Source of the DNA: Zhongshania marina
Lineage (GTDB): Bacteria > Pseudomonadota > Gammaproteobacteria > Pseudomonadales > Spongiibacteraceae
Direction: 5' to 3'
DNA: 64,000 nt
Assembly (NCBI RefSeq): GCF_002915595.1
Contig: NZ_PQGG01000002.1
Location: 1 to 64,000 of the forward strand
A program made the translations under genes and the position numbers. Shown here piece by piece: positions 16,388-25,014 of the stretch; positions within the stretch are counted from its first letter, which is position 1; each line of letters starts with the position of its first letter. A model generated the notes under the pieces. The model searched no databases. It worked only from the letters and a program-made list of their open reading frames with translations, and was not told the DNA's origin.

Positions 16388-16840
16388 CTACTCTACTATG
16401 GCTGTGGCCGCCGCTCGTATTTGCTCGCTGTACTTCCCTTCCAGCAAGGCCATTTCGGTGCTGTATTTTGCACGCTGCTCGGCCGATAAACTTTTCCAAG
16501 CCTGATGCGTTGGAATGTGGGCCAACGCGGCGGCCATCTCACTAAATACCGCCGTGTCCTTTAGATAATTTCTATCTCGTCTCGCGGTCTCTGCTAATAC
16601 CGCAATACGCAAGGCCAATTCACTACCACCTACTTGCCCTCCCAAATAACAGCGCGCCAAAACTTCTATACCCTGCTGCGCATCAATTTGTTCCGCCAAG
16701 GACTCCTGTTCTGCCTGCTGTAAAGCCGCTTTCTCGGCCTGTGTTTGCAAACGCAAACGCCATAGCAAATTCCCTGCAACAGCGGCTAACACAGCAATAA
16801 TAAATGCAGCCAGAATCAACCACAGCACATAATTCGACAT
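16388..16840 (-). CDS. DUF2489-like membrane-anchored protein
   Basis: 150-residue protein with one N-terminal membrane helix (about 5-28), a Gln/Glu/Ala-rich linker predicted to coil, and a C-terminal helical domain beginning at GIEVLARCYLGGQVGGSELALRI-type residues (QGIEVLARCYLGGQVG). This layout matches the gammaproteobacterial DUF2489 family. GGGG sits 7 bases before the start. Function unknown. It converges with the TetR gene, only 8 bp between stops. Confidence 0.6.
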   Translation of the reverse strand: MSNYVLWLILAAFIIAVLAAVAGNLLWRLRLQTQAEKAALQQAEQESLAEQIDAQQGIEVLARCYLGGQVGGSELALRIAVLAETARRDRNYLKDTAVFSEMAAALAHIPTHQAWKSLSAEQRAKYSTEMALLEGKYSEQIRAAATAIVE

Positions 16841-16943
16841 TCAAATCCCCTTTCAAACAAATACAAAGCCCACCTCAGCGTCATCTTCTTTCGCAAGCAG
16901 GAACTTAGCGGCGACAAACCTAGGAGCAAAGCCCTCACTGCCT

Positions 16944-16949
16944 TATAAT
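16944..16949 (+). promoter_or_regulatory. candidate -10 box for the methionine salvage operon
   Basis: A perfect TATAAT lies 27 bp upstream of the mtnA GTG start, giving a short leader of about 20 bases that contains GGAGG. No good -35 hexamer is present at 16-18 bp, so an activator may be needed. No SAM riboswitch fold is apparent in the short leader. Confidence 0.4.
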
Positions 16950-16976
16950 TACGGCCCCAAAAACTGGAGGTAATCA

Positions 16977-18026
16977 GTGGCTACTCCTAGCGCTATCATT
17001 TGGTCAAACAATCAACTGCAATTGCTGGATCAGCGTATTCTGCCTGTGCAATGCGAATACCTCCACTACCAAGACCCCTTTGCGGTTGCCGATGCCATCC
17101 GAGCGATGGTGGTTCGCGGCGCACCCGCCATCGGTATTACCGCCGCTTACGGCATGGTGCTAGCAGCCCAGCAAATCACCAACACACCCGCCAGTGTCGC
17201 CGCATGGTGCAGCGCCCTAGCACCGGCAAGAGAAGCCCTAGCCAACTCCCGCCCCACCGCGGTGAATTTATTCTGGGCACTAGACCGCTGCGACCGCGTG
17301 ATTGAAGAACAAGGTAATGGCGGCAAGCTACTGCAGGCGCTGACCGAACTCGCCGTGCAAATCCATGCCGAAGATATTCAAATTAATCAGCGCATTGGCG
17401 ACTTTGGCGCTAGCTTAATTCCCGCCGACAGCATTGTGTACACCCACTGCAACGCCGGCGCACTCGCAACCGGTGGCTACGGCACCGCCTTAGGGGTTAT
17501 CCGCTCAGCCCACCGCGACGCTAAAATTCGCGGTGTTTTTGCTGGCGAAACCCGCCCCTGGCTGCAGGGTGCCAGACTAACAAGCTGGGAGCTAATGCAG
17601 GACGGCATCCCCGTCACATTGGCCATCGAAGGCGCTGCCGCCCATATCATGCGCGAACACCAACCAAGCTGGATTATTGTTGGCGCAGACCGCGTGGCAG
17701 CCAACGGCGATGCCGCCAATAAAATTGGCACCTACAACCTCGCCATTATTGCCAAACACCACGGCGCTAAAGTCATGGTCGCAGCGCCGACCAGCACCTT
17801 TGACGCCAATATCGACGGCCCACAAATCCCCATTGAGCAACGCCCAGCTGAGGAGATCACCCACAGCTTTGGTAAGCGGATTGCTCCAGAGGGCGTGGTG
17901 ACAAGCAACCCTGCCTTCGATGTCACACCCGCGCAACTCATCGATGCTATCGTTACTGAACACGGCATTATTCATCAGCCAAATCGCGACAAGGTTCTCG
18001 CACACCTTGCGGCCGCGCAAAAATAG
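16977..18026 (+). CDS. mtnA: methylthioribose-1-phosphate isomerase
   Basis: Converts 5-methylthioribose-1-phosphate to methylthioribulose-1-phosphate in methionine salvage. 349 residues, normal length. Signatures: RGAPAIGITAAYG near 48-59, catalytic Cys158 in THCNAGALATGGYGTALG, catalytic Asp238 in GADRVAANGDAANKIGTY. These match the Cys/Asp pair of B. subtilis MtnA. Translation starts at GTG 16977 with GGAGG 7 bases upstream. First gene of mtnABDC; mtnB follows after 11 bp. Confidence 0.96.
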   Translation: MATPSAIIWSNNQLQLLDQRILPVQCEYLHYQDPFAVADAIRAMVVRGAPAIGITAAYGMVLAAQQITNTPASVAAWCSALAPAREALANSRPTAVNLFWALDRCDRVIEEQGNGGKLLQALTELAVQIHAEDIQINQRIGDFGASLIPADSIVYTHCNAGALATGGYGTALGVIRSAHRDAKIRGVFAGETRPWLQGARLTSWELMQDGIPVTLAIEGAAAHIMREHQPSWIIVGADRVAANGDAANKIGTYNLAIIAKHHGAKVMVAAPTSTFDANIDGPQIPIEQRPAEEITHSFGKRIAPEGVVTSNPAFDVTPAQLIDAIVTEHGIIHQPNRDKVLAHLAAAQK

Positions 18027-18037
18027 CAGGTAAGCAC

Positions 18038-18661
18038 ATGATTGATAGTAAATATTTTTATCAACAGGCCATTGCCCTCGCCGCCGCTGGCGAAGATTTA
18101 TATCAACGTGGTTGGGTTCCCGCTACCAGTGGCAATTTTTCTGCACGGCTCGACGCCTCCTCCGCGATTGTCACCGCCTCGGGTAAGCACAAGGGCCGAC
18201 TAAGCCCCACCGATTTCATTGCCGTGGATTTACAGGCCAACCCAATTAGTGAAGGCAAGCCCTCAGCCGAAACCGAACTGCACACCCAACTGTACGCGCG
18301 CTTTCCCGAGATTGCTGCAGTCTTGCACTGCCATTCACCCAAGGTAACGGTAATTTCAAAAGCGAAGCCAAATACAAAAGCCATCCACTTAGAAGACTAT
18401 GAGCTTCTCAAAGCCTTTGACGGCGTTGACACCCACGCCACCCGCGTCGATATTCCGATCTTCGACAATACCCAAGATATCAGCGCACTCGCCGCCGAGG
18501 TAGACACTTATTTAGCTCTTCACCCGACGTGCCCCGCCTATCTAATTCGCGGCCACGGTGTGTATTGCTGGGGAAAAGATATCGACAGCTGTATGCGCAA
18601 TCTTGAAGCCTTAGATTTTCTTATAGAATGTGAATTAGAACTGATGCGCCTTGCGCACTAG
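18038..18661 (+). CDS. mtnB: methylthioribulose-1-phosphate dehydratase
   Basis: Zinc-dependent dehydratase of the class II aldolase fold that turns methylthioribulose-1-phosphate into diketo-5-methylthiopentyl-1-phosphate. 207 residues. Family marks: SGNFSARLD at about 29-37, TELHTQLY, the zinc histidines in VLHCHSPKVT, and the C-terminal YLIRGHGVYCWG. Start ATG is preceded by AGGTAAGC. It lies 11 bp after mtnA and 10 bp before mtnD, as part of one operon. Confidence 0.95.
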   Translation: MIDSKYFYQQAIALAAAGEDLYQRGWVPATSGNFSARLDASSAIVTASGKHKGRLSPTDFIAVDLQANPISEGKPSAETELHTQLYARFPEIAAVLHCHSPKVTVISKAKPNTKAIHLEDYELLKAFDGVDTHATRVDIPIFDNTQDISALAAEVDTYLALHPTCPAYLIRGHGVYCWGKDIDSCMRNLEALDFLIECELELMRLAH

Positions 18662-18671
18662 GAGTAACGCC

Positions 18672-19217
18672 ATGAGCCAACTCACTATTTTTTCAGACGG
18701 CAATGCCAAACAAGCGCTGTCTAGCAGCCGCGACCCACAGCAAATTAGCGAGCAACTCAAAGCGGTAGGTGTTCGCTTTGAACAATGGCAGACCCGCAAC
18801 GACATCGTTGCCGGCGACAGCCAAGAAGCTGTGCTGCGCGCCTACGATAACGACGTAAAACGACTTATCGCGGAGCAGGGTTATCAAAGCGTCGATGTCA
18901 TCAGCATTGCCAGCGACAATCCACAAAAGGACGCGCTGCGCCTAAAGTTTTTAGACGAACACACCCACAGCGAAGACGAGGTTCGTTTTTTTGTACAGGG
19001 CCAAGGATTGTTCGCCCTGCACATTGGCGACAAAGTCTTTGAAGTTTGGTGCGAGAAAGGCGACCTATTAAGCGTACCTGCCAATACCACCCATTGGTTT
19101 GACCTTGGGCCACAACCCGACCTAGTCGCGATTCGTTTCTTCAATAATCCCGACGGCTGGATTGCAAACTACACGGGCGATGACATCGCCAGTCGCTATT
19201 CGCGGCTCGATGCCTAG
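18672..19217 (+). CDS. mtnD: acireductone dioxygenase
   Basis: Cupin dioxygenase that, with iron, converts acireductone to formate and the ketoacid precursor of methionine; with nickel the family gives an off-pathway reaction. 181 residues. Metal ligands are His97, His99, Glu103 (EHTHSEDEVRFF) and His141 (TTHWFDLG), matching the Klebsiella enzyme within one residue. I start at ATG 18672, which has GGAG 7-8 bases upstream, rather than at 18651, which would overlap mtnB and add an unconserved leader. Confidence 0.96.
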   Translation: MSQLTIFSDGNAKQALSSSRDPQQISEQLKAVGVRFEQWQTRNDIVAGDSQEAVLRAYDNDVKRLIAEQGYQSVDVISIASDNPQKDALRLKFLDEHTHSEDEVRFFVQGQGLFALHIGDKVFEVWCEKGDLLSVPANTTHWFDLGPQPDLVAIRFFNNPDGWIANYTGDDIASRYSRLDA

Positions 19218-19239
19218 TTCAGCCTAAAAGGAATATTTT

Positions 19240-19926
19240 GTGATCAAAGCTATCGTTACCGACATCGAAGGCACTACTAGCTCGATTCAATTTGTGCATC
19301 AGGTGCTCTTCCCCTATGCCGCAAAAAATCTGCCTGAGTTTGTTCGTCAGCATCGCGGTGACGACGCCGTTGAAGCCGCCTTAAATGAAGTCGCAGACCA
19401 AGCTAAACTCGACATCGACAATACCGAGCAATTAATTCAGCAGTTACTCGAGTGGATCGCCGAGGACAAAAAAGTCACCGCGCTAAAAGCGCTACAGGGA
19501 CTCATTTGGGATCACGGCTACCGCAACGGCGACTACCAAGCCCACATTTATCCAGACGCGCTTGATGCACTAACAGAGTGGCATAAGCAGGGCATCGCGT
19601 TATATGTGTATTCATCTGGCTCTATTCACGCCCAGAAGTTATTTTTTGGATTTAATGAAGGTGGCGATCTTCAATATTTATTTAAAGATTACTTCGACAC
19701 CACCACCGGCCCCAAACGCGAGGCCGCGTCCTACAGCTTAATACAAAAGGCTATAAACCTAGCGGCGGAAAACATTCTGTTTTTGTCAGATATTCGCGAA
19801 GAAGTGGATGCAGCAGCAGAAGTCGGCATGCATACCGCGTGGGTACAACGCGACACCGCCGCTCTGGTTTCAGACCCGCAGCATCAGTGTGTCGGTAGTT
19901 TTGCCGATCTACAACTACCGAGCTAA
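19240..19926 (+). CDS. mtnC: enolase-phosphatase E1
   Basis: HAD-superfamily bifunctional enolase/phosphatase making acireductone from diketo-methylthiopentyl phosphate. 228 residues. The nucleophile motif is DIEGTTSSIQFVH (Asp8, Glu10), motif II is YSSGSIHAQKLFF, and the C-terminal acidic motif is FLSDIREEVDAAAEVGM. Start is GTG 19240 after AAAGGA. Last gene of the operon. No mtnK, mtnP or mtnN is visible, so the entry step to methylthioribose-1-phosphate must be encoded elsewhere. Confidence 0.96.
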   Translation: MIKAIVTDIEGTTSSIQFVHQVLFPYAAKNLPEFVRQHRGDDAVEAALNEVADQAKLDIDNTEQLIQQLLEWIAEDKKVTALKALQGLIWDHGYRNGDYQAHIYPDALDALTEWHKQGIALYVYSSGSIHAQKLFFGFNEGGDLQYLFKDYFDTTTGPKREAASYSLIQKAINLAAENILFLSDIREEVDAAAEVGMHTAWVQRDTAALVSDPQHQCVGSFADLQLPS

Positions 19927-19948
19927 GACTAAGTTTGTATCGCGCAGA

Positions 19949-20338
19949 TTATTCAGCGCGATCCAGCTTAGAAATTGATTCAATACTGCAACGTTTAGAC
20001 ACGCCCGCTTCTGGCACAATAATCTCATCAAATTTGGTAAGCGTATTGGTTCGGGTTTTAAACACTAATGCTTCAGTACTACGCAGCTGATCACAGCGGT
20101 TTTTTAAGCTAATTAGGTAATGCTCAGAAATACCATTGCTAAACATAAAATGCCGATTGTCTAAATACGTCCAGTCGCTGATTCGATACGATTGAATTTG
20201 ATCAATATTTTCACCTGGACGAAAGCCGTAGTCAGCCAAGCGTTCGTCTAGACCCTTGGCATCCTCTTTTACACCGCCACACGCCAGCAAAGAAAAAGCC
20301 ATCAATATCAGAAGATTAGGTTTTATTATCGTGCTCAT
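19949..20338 (-). CDS. lipoprotein with DUF6491-like domain
   Basis: 129-residue exported lipoprotein. The signal peptide ends in a lipobox SLLACGG, with the lipidated Cys near residue 20. The mature part contains ISDWTYLDNRHFMFSNG and ends with two Cys separated by a conserved-looking block, as in the small DUF6491 family of gammaproteobacteria; function unknown. The start at 20338 has an excellent GGAGGTGAAT site; an in-frame start at 20365 does not. It follows the helicase gene on the same strand by about 93 bp and converges with mtnC. Confidence 0.65.
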   Translation of the reverse strand: MSTIIKPNLLILMAFSLLACGGVKEDAKGLDERLADYGFRPGENIDQIQSYRISDWTYLDNRHFMFSNGISEHYLISLKNRCDQLRSTEALVFKTRTNTLTKFDEIIVPEAGVSKRCSIESISKLDRAE

Positions 20339-20431
20339 ATTCACCTCCAGATGAATGTTCGCCACATTAGCGCTGTGTTTATCAGACTCTGTATTCGCTA
20401 TTAGGTTCGTCCCGCAACAACACCGCCACTA

Positions 20432-22867
20432 CTATTTATTGGCGGCGATACGTGTAGCGCGAAACAAATCTCGCCGAAAAGTTTTACTGCCATCACGAAA
20501 CCGAATATGGATAAATCGCGAATCAATATCTGTGACCACGCCGCGACCAAATTTACTGTGCGCCAAAATATCACCCGCCGCGAACCCACCCAACTCCTGC
20601 AATGCCGGCAACACATCGTCTGGAGGTAGATCAATAACACTCAGCGCTTCATCAAGCACTAAAGACGAAAAATACACCTGCTTGCCGTTAAACTGGACCA
20701 CCACGCCGTACTCATCGACCCCGACGATTCGACCGCGACCATGAAGTTTGTGCACAAACCCTACACCTAGATCGTATTTCTTCTGCCAAGGGATATCAGT
20801 GGCAAAATCACCGTCGATTTCCAAAGCGCTAAGATAGCGCCTAGCGATGTCGCCGAGACCGATATCAGACTCAATAGCGCCTGCTGCCAAAGAATTGCCC
20901 AGCCGAATTGATTGGGTGAGATTCATTTCCTGTAAAAATGGACTTGGCAGTACATTTAATTCAGGCCGCACGCCGCCGTTAAAGCCGTTTATGCAATCCA
21001 AATTTGGCGAAAATAAATACAGCGCGTCAATTGCGCGGGTCATGGCAACATACATCAAGCGCCGTTCAGATTCCTGCTGTTCAGCGTCGGGGCGTCGCCT
21101 TTTCCCCGCTTGGTAAGGCATATAATATGCGCTCAAATTTGGCAAAATAACCACCGGCCATTCCAAACCTTTACTGCGATGCATGGTGGTAATCGTTACC
21201 GCATCGGTGGCTAATTGACTGGTCTTGGCATTCGACTCCGCGCCGCCAAAACCTAAGCCCTCGACCATGTCGATAATCGCCGCCGGCGTCTGATCTTGCT
21301 GCATAGCGACAAAGCTCACAAATGCACTAATCGTTGCCGCTCGGTTTTCCCCGTCTTCACTATTTAAGGCGTTTTCACGAATCGATTTCAACAAATCTAA
21401 ATCGGCTAAAAAGGTGGCCAATCCATTGCCGGCAAGGCGGGATTTTTCAACACCCTCAAGCGCAGCCGCCACCCGCGATAATCGCTGCTCCTGATATACC
21501 GTCAAGCCCTGTGCAGACATCCGCAGCGCATTAAAGCCGATGCCGTCGCTGAGAATGCGCCGCGCATAGCCACGCAGGTCCTCATGCTTAATTTTGAGTT
21601 CGCAGAATCGCAAACAATCGAATAATTGCTGCTCGCAATCAGATGAAGATTGCTCATAAAAACGCCCCGCCATTATCCGCAACAAGACAATCAATACCTT
21701 GGTCTCTCTGCGCTCCAATACCCGACTACCACCGCTAATGCGATTGGGTATGCCACGCTGCAACAGTACTAATTCCACCGGCGCCGCCTGCGCCCAGGTC
21801 CGACATAAAAACACCATATCTCGAAAAGGCCGACCCGCTGCGTGCTCTGCTAAGCACACCTCCGCTAAGCACAAGCCGTCTGCGGATTGAGCGCGCAATT
21901 CTATTTTGGTGGTCGGGGCATTCTCAGCGCTGATACACAATACCGGCTCGCGGCGTTGATTATGTGAAATCAGGTGGGCCGCCGCTAAAGCCAAACAGTG
22001 GCCGTAACGGAAGGTACGCGACATTTGATAATTAATATGGGGATAACTCGCACCAAAGTGTTCGAGCATATACTCGGGGCGAGCACCGCGAAATTCATAA
22101 ATACACTGATCGCTATCACCCACCACATGTAAGCGGGCACGATCACCGGCGAGGGTTTTTAAAAGAAAAAACTGGATATCATTTATATCTTGGAATTCAT
22201 CAACAACAAATAACTCGACGCGATTTGCGAGAAAATCTGCCAAGTCGGGCTTGGCCGCAATCATCATACAGGGGTCATAAAGATAGTCAGAGAAGGTCAC
22301 CCTGCCAGCGGCCTTCCGCCACTGTTCAAATCGCGCAAAGGCTTCAATAAACAATTGATATTGATCTGGATAGTAAGCGGCATAGAAAGTAGTTTCTGGC
22401 GTTTGCAAACTAGATTTAGCCAAATCGACAAAGCCCGCAAAGGCATCCAACCACTGCTGCTGCTCATCGCGAATGGCCTCACGCTGGGCAGAGGTACCCG
22501 CCGACGCCTGCAAGGCCCGCAACATTTCAAGAGCTGCCTGTGCGTCTCCTAGTGGAGTGGGATCAAAAGCCGGCAAATGCCCTTCCTTTGCCAAGGCCAA
22601 TGCTAAATTTCGGCCCATTGCGTGAAAGGTTCTTACCGGCGGCAAGCCCATCGCCGTACCGGCGACACCTAGTAATTTATGGCTAAAATCCTCCTGCGCC
22701 GCTTTATTAAACATGACTACACGCACTAAGCGCGGGTCCATGCCGGCCTTGAGGCGCTCGAGCACGTAACGCACCATCGTCGTGGTCTTACCCGCGCCGG
22801 CAACTGCGGTCACCCTTGCGTGGCCACGAGTATGACTGGCGACTATGCGCTGCTCTTCTGTCAGCAT
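20432..22867 (-). CDS. UvrD/Rep-family superfamily 1 DNA helicase
   Basis: ATP-dependent 3-prime to 5-prime DNA helicase, 811 residues. Walker A is VAGAGKTTT (22-30), Walker B DEFQD (223-227), motif III GDSDQCIYEFRGA, motif V TITTMHRSKGLEWPVV, motif VI YVAMTRAID. The motor is more like Rep/PcrA than RecB and lacks a nuclease domain. The C-terminus carries two similar Tudor-like repeats, at about 696-735 (GVGFVHKLHGRGRIVGV) and 759-800 (GDILAHSKFGRGVVTDI); PcrA/UvrD have one such module, used to bind RNA polymerase. This duplication is the unusual feature. Repair or transcription-coupled role inferred. Confidence 0.88.
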   Translation of the reverse strand: MLTEEQRIVASHTRGHARVTAVAGAGKTTTMVRYVLERLKAGMDPRLVRVVMFNKAAQEDFSHKLLGVAGTAMGLPPVRTFHAMGRNLALALAKEGHLPAFDPTPLGDAQAALEMLRALQASAGTSAQREAIRDEQQQWLDAFAGFVDLAKSSLQTPETTFYAAYYPDQYQLFIEAFARFEQWRKAAGRVTFSDYLYDPCMMIAAKPDLADFLANRVELFVVDEFQDINDIQFFLLKTLAGDRARLHVVGDSDQCIYEFRGARPEYMLEHFGASYPHINYQMSRTFRYGHCLALAAAHLISHNQRREPVLCISAENAPTTKIELRAQSADGLCLAEVCLAEHAAGRPFRDMVFLCRTWAQAAPVELVLLQRGIPNRISGGSRVLERRETKVLIVLLRIMAGRFYEQSSSDCEQQLFDCLRFCELKIKHEDLRGYARRILSDGIGFNALRMSAQGLTVYQEQRLSRVAAALEGVEKSRLAGNGLATFLADLDLLKSIRENALNSEDGENRAATISAFVSFVAMQQDQTPAAIIDMVEGLGFGGAESNAKTSQLATDAVTITTMHRSKGLEWPVVILPNLSAYYMPYQAGKRRRPDAEQQESERRLMYVAMTRAIDALYLFSPNLDCINGFNGGVRPELNVLPSPFLQEMNLTQSIRLGNSLAAGAIESDIGLGDIARRYLSALEIDGDFATDIPWQKKYDLGVGFVHKLHGRGRIVGVDEYGVVVQFNGKQVYFSSLVLDEALSVIDLPPDDVLPALQELGGFAAGDILAHSKFGRGVVTDIDSRFIHIRFRDGSKTFRRDLFRATRIAANK

Positions 22868-23108
22868 GACAAACTTACTTGATAGATCATGATGGGAATA
22901 TTGTGAGGATTTCCAATAATTAGCTGGCGGGGAAGGATATCAAGATTTGCCTTATTAATCTGAATTAGCACCTCAATGCCCCGTATAGGCAACTCTCATT
23001 TCGATATCACGTAGTCATTTGTTACAATTTACGCCACACTAGACAATCTCATTCCGTTCATCCCAGCAGAGTAGTCTTTACTGCTAGTTTAACCATTAAG
23101 GAATACCC

Positions 23109-23702
23109 TTGGGCAGACCATCCAAACCAATTATTTCGAAGGAGCTCGCGGCGCGGGCTGCACTGACCGTTATTGATAAGCTTGGGGTAGACGGCATGAG
23201 TCTACAACTGGTTGCCAAGGAACTTGGCGTAAAGGCGCCTTCGCTGTATTACCACTTCAAAAATAAGGCGGAAATGCTTGCTGAAGTGGCCAGAATTATC
23301 TTGATCGACGCCTCATCAAACAAGCCGCATATTGATGCCGATTGGCGCGAGGCCCAGATCGAACTTGCTATCGCCACCCGCCGCTCGATTCTTCGCCATC
23401 CTCGGGCCGCACCACTGATGCTGCAATTTTTCCCTCGCCATCTCATGCTAAAGCCCTACGACCATTGGAGCCATAAATTTGATGTGCCGCCAGAGCTGCA
23501 GCTATTAGTGATTGAGGGAGTAGAGAAACTTACCTTTGGGTCGGCTTTACTCGGTGCAATGAGTCGCGCAACAGGTACTCAACCGATGCCAGAGTTTGAC
23601 GCAGAAGACTACCCCCATCTCGATATCGCAATGCAAGCAAATACCCTTGATGAAGAAGGCATGTTTGTTGAAACGCTTCGCCGGTTTTTAGCCTCGTTCT
23701 AA
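23109..23702 (+). CDS. TetR/AcrR family transcriptional regulator
   Basis: 197-residue regulator at the left edge of the catabolic island. The HTH is in residues 8-50 (LAARAALTVIDKLGVDGM, then LQLVAKELGVKAPSLYYHFKNK). The C-terminal domain resembles the TetR_C_1 class with RHPRAAPLMLQFFPRH. Translation appears to begin at TTG 23109, since AAGGA lies 6 bases upstream and the HTH begins at once with GRPSKP; no ATG is available before the HTH. It converges with the acyl-CoA dehydrogenase gene, so it is placed to control the 24-28 kb operon, but no operator was matched to it. Confidence 0.88.
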   Translation: MGRPSKPIISKELAARAALTVIDKLGVDGMSLQLVAKELGVKAPSLYYHFKNKAEMLAEVARIILIDASSNKPHIDADWREAQIELAIATRRSILRHPRAAPLMLQFFPRHLMLKPYDHWSHKFDVPPELQLLVIEGVEKLTFGSALLGAMSRATGTQPMPEFDAEDYPHLDIAMQANTLDEEGMFVETLRRFLASF

Positions 23703-23720
23703 ATCTCAAACGTCGAATAC

Positions 23721-23752
23721 AAAAAAGGCGCCCTCAAAGTGGCGCCTTTTTT
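23721..23752. terminator. bidirectional intrinsic terminator
   Basis: A perfect 12-bp stem, AAAAAAGGCGCC against GGCGCCTTTTTT, with an 8-nt loop. It stops the TetR gene (+) and the acyl-CoA dehydrogenase operon (-), which converge here. Confidence 0.93.
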
Positions 23753-23793
23753 GTATCCTCAGATTTTAAAAATCATCTGAGTCATAGCTAAAA

Positions 23794-24978
23794 CTAGCGA
23801 CTTAAAGACTTCCAAATAATGGTGCGCTGAATTTCGCTGGTACCGCCATAAATAGTTTGAGCTCGCTCAAACAAATATGCGTCTGCAGAGAGGCTACCGT
23901 AGCTAGGTGTACTCAAGAGCGACTGCTGCCAATTCGGCAAATTCATGTCTGGAAACGCCAAGCCATGTCTCGCACTTAACAACATAAATAACTCGGTTAT
24001 ACGCTGAGCGCATTCCGTGCATTGAATTTTTAAGGACGACATCGCAGCGGGAGCCAACTCCCCCACCAAAGCCCGTAACACCGACACTTCCAAGGCGGCT
24101 AGCTCGATCTCTAGCGCCGCTAGCTGAGCAGCAAACAAAGGATCATCTATTAACTTCTCGGCCCTATCACCCGACACGTCTGATGCCAGTTTTCGCAATT
24201 TAGCAAGGTCCGCCTTTTTACGACCAATATGCGCGTAAGAAAGACGCTCGGTACTCAGTAATACATTTGCGTAATGCCAACCCTGTCCTTCTTCGCCAAT
24301 GCGATTGGCAACGGGAACACGTACGTTTTCAAAGCTAATACGATTCAGCTCCCAAGCACCGTTCATAGTAATAATGGGATGAACTTCAATACCTTCGGAA
24401 TGCATATCTACGCAAACAAATGAAATCCCTTCTTGCTTACGTTCACCTTTAGACGAGCGTACTAAACAAAAAATCCAATCAGCCCAGTGGCCTAATGTTG
24501 TCCAAACTTTATTGCCATTAAGAATATATTCGTCGCCGTCACGATCCGCCCGCATACCCAAACTGGCGAGATCAGAGCCTGATTCCGGCTCTGAATATCC
24601 TTGGGCCCACATACTCTTGGATGACAATATATCTGGCAACCAACGCTGTTTTTGTTCAGCGCCGCCAAATTCGACAATAATCGGTCCGACGTATATGACG
24701 GCCATCGGAATAATATTCGGCGCGCCGATACGCTCTAATTCAGACTCAAAAATATAGCGCTGAATTTCCGTCCAACCTGGCCCACCGTGCGTTTTTGGCC
24801 AAGCGATACCCAACCATTGCTTTGACTGCAAAGCCGCCTGCGATACGCAGTGATCTTCGCGGCTGAGGCGATCCCCCCGACGCACTTTTTCTAAAATATG
24901 CTGGGGATAATCGCACTCAAAAAATTGGCGTACCTCCTGTTGAAATGCGCTTTCGCTAGCGCTTAATTGCAAATTCAT
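23794..24978 (-). CDS. acyl-CoA dehydrogenase
   Basis: FAD-dependent alpha,beta-dehydrogenation of an acyl-CoA, 394 residues. Clear family motifs: GYSEPESGSDLASL (FAD/substrate), NGNKVWTTLGHWADW, and the C-terminal RAQTIYGGTSEIQR. At the position of the medium-chain catalytic Glu (YEGT) it has Gly (IYGGT), as in the long-subunit type used on pimeloyl-CoA and steroid side chains, where the base lies elsewhere. Last gene of a minus-strand run ligase - aldehyde dehydrogenase - this gene (gap 36 bp). No strong ribosome site seen. Substrate probably a branched or ring-bearing acyl-CoA, by context. Confidence 0.92.
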   Translation of the reverse strand: MNLQLSASESAFQQEVRQFFECDYPQHILEKVRRGDRLSREDHCVSQAALQSKQWLGIAWPKTHGGPGWTEIQRYIFESELERIGAPNIIPMAVIYVGPIIVEFGGAEQKQRWLPDILSSKSMWAQGYSEPESGSDLASLGMRADRDGDEYILNGNKVWTTLGHWADWIFCLVRSSKGERKQEGISFVCVDMHSEGIEVHPIITMNGAWELNRISFENVRVPVANRIGEEGQGWHYANVLLSTERLSYAHIGRKKADLAKLRKLASDVSGDRAEKLIDDPLFAAQLAALEIELAALEVSVLRALVGELAPAAMSSLKIQCTECAQRITELFMLLSARHGLAFPDMNLPNWQQSLLSTPSYGSLSADAYLFERAQTIYGGTSEIQRTIIWKSLSR

Positions 24979-25014
24979 TTCACTAATCTGCTTTGGCGCA
25001 TTGTCTGCTCCGTA

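Noticed and set aside
18651-18671. Longer N-terminus for acireductone dioxygenase
   Set aside because: Adds seven residues that overlap mtnB; the ATG at 18672 has a proper GGAG site.
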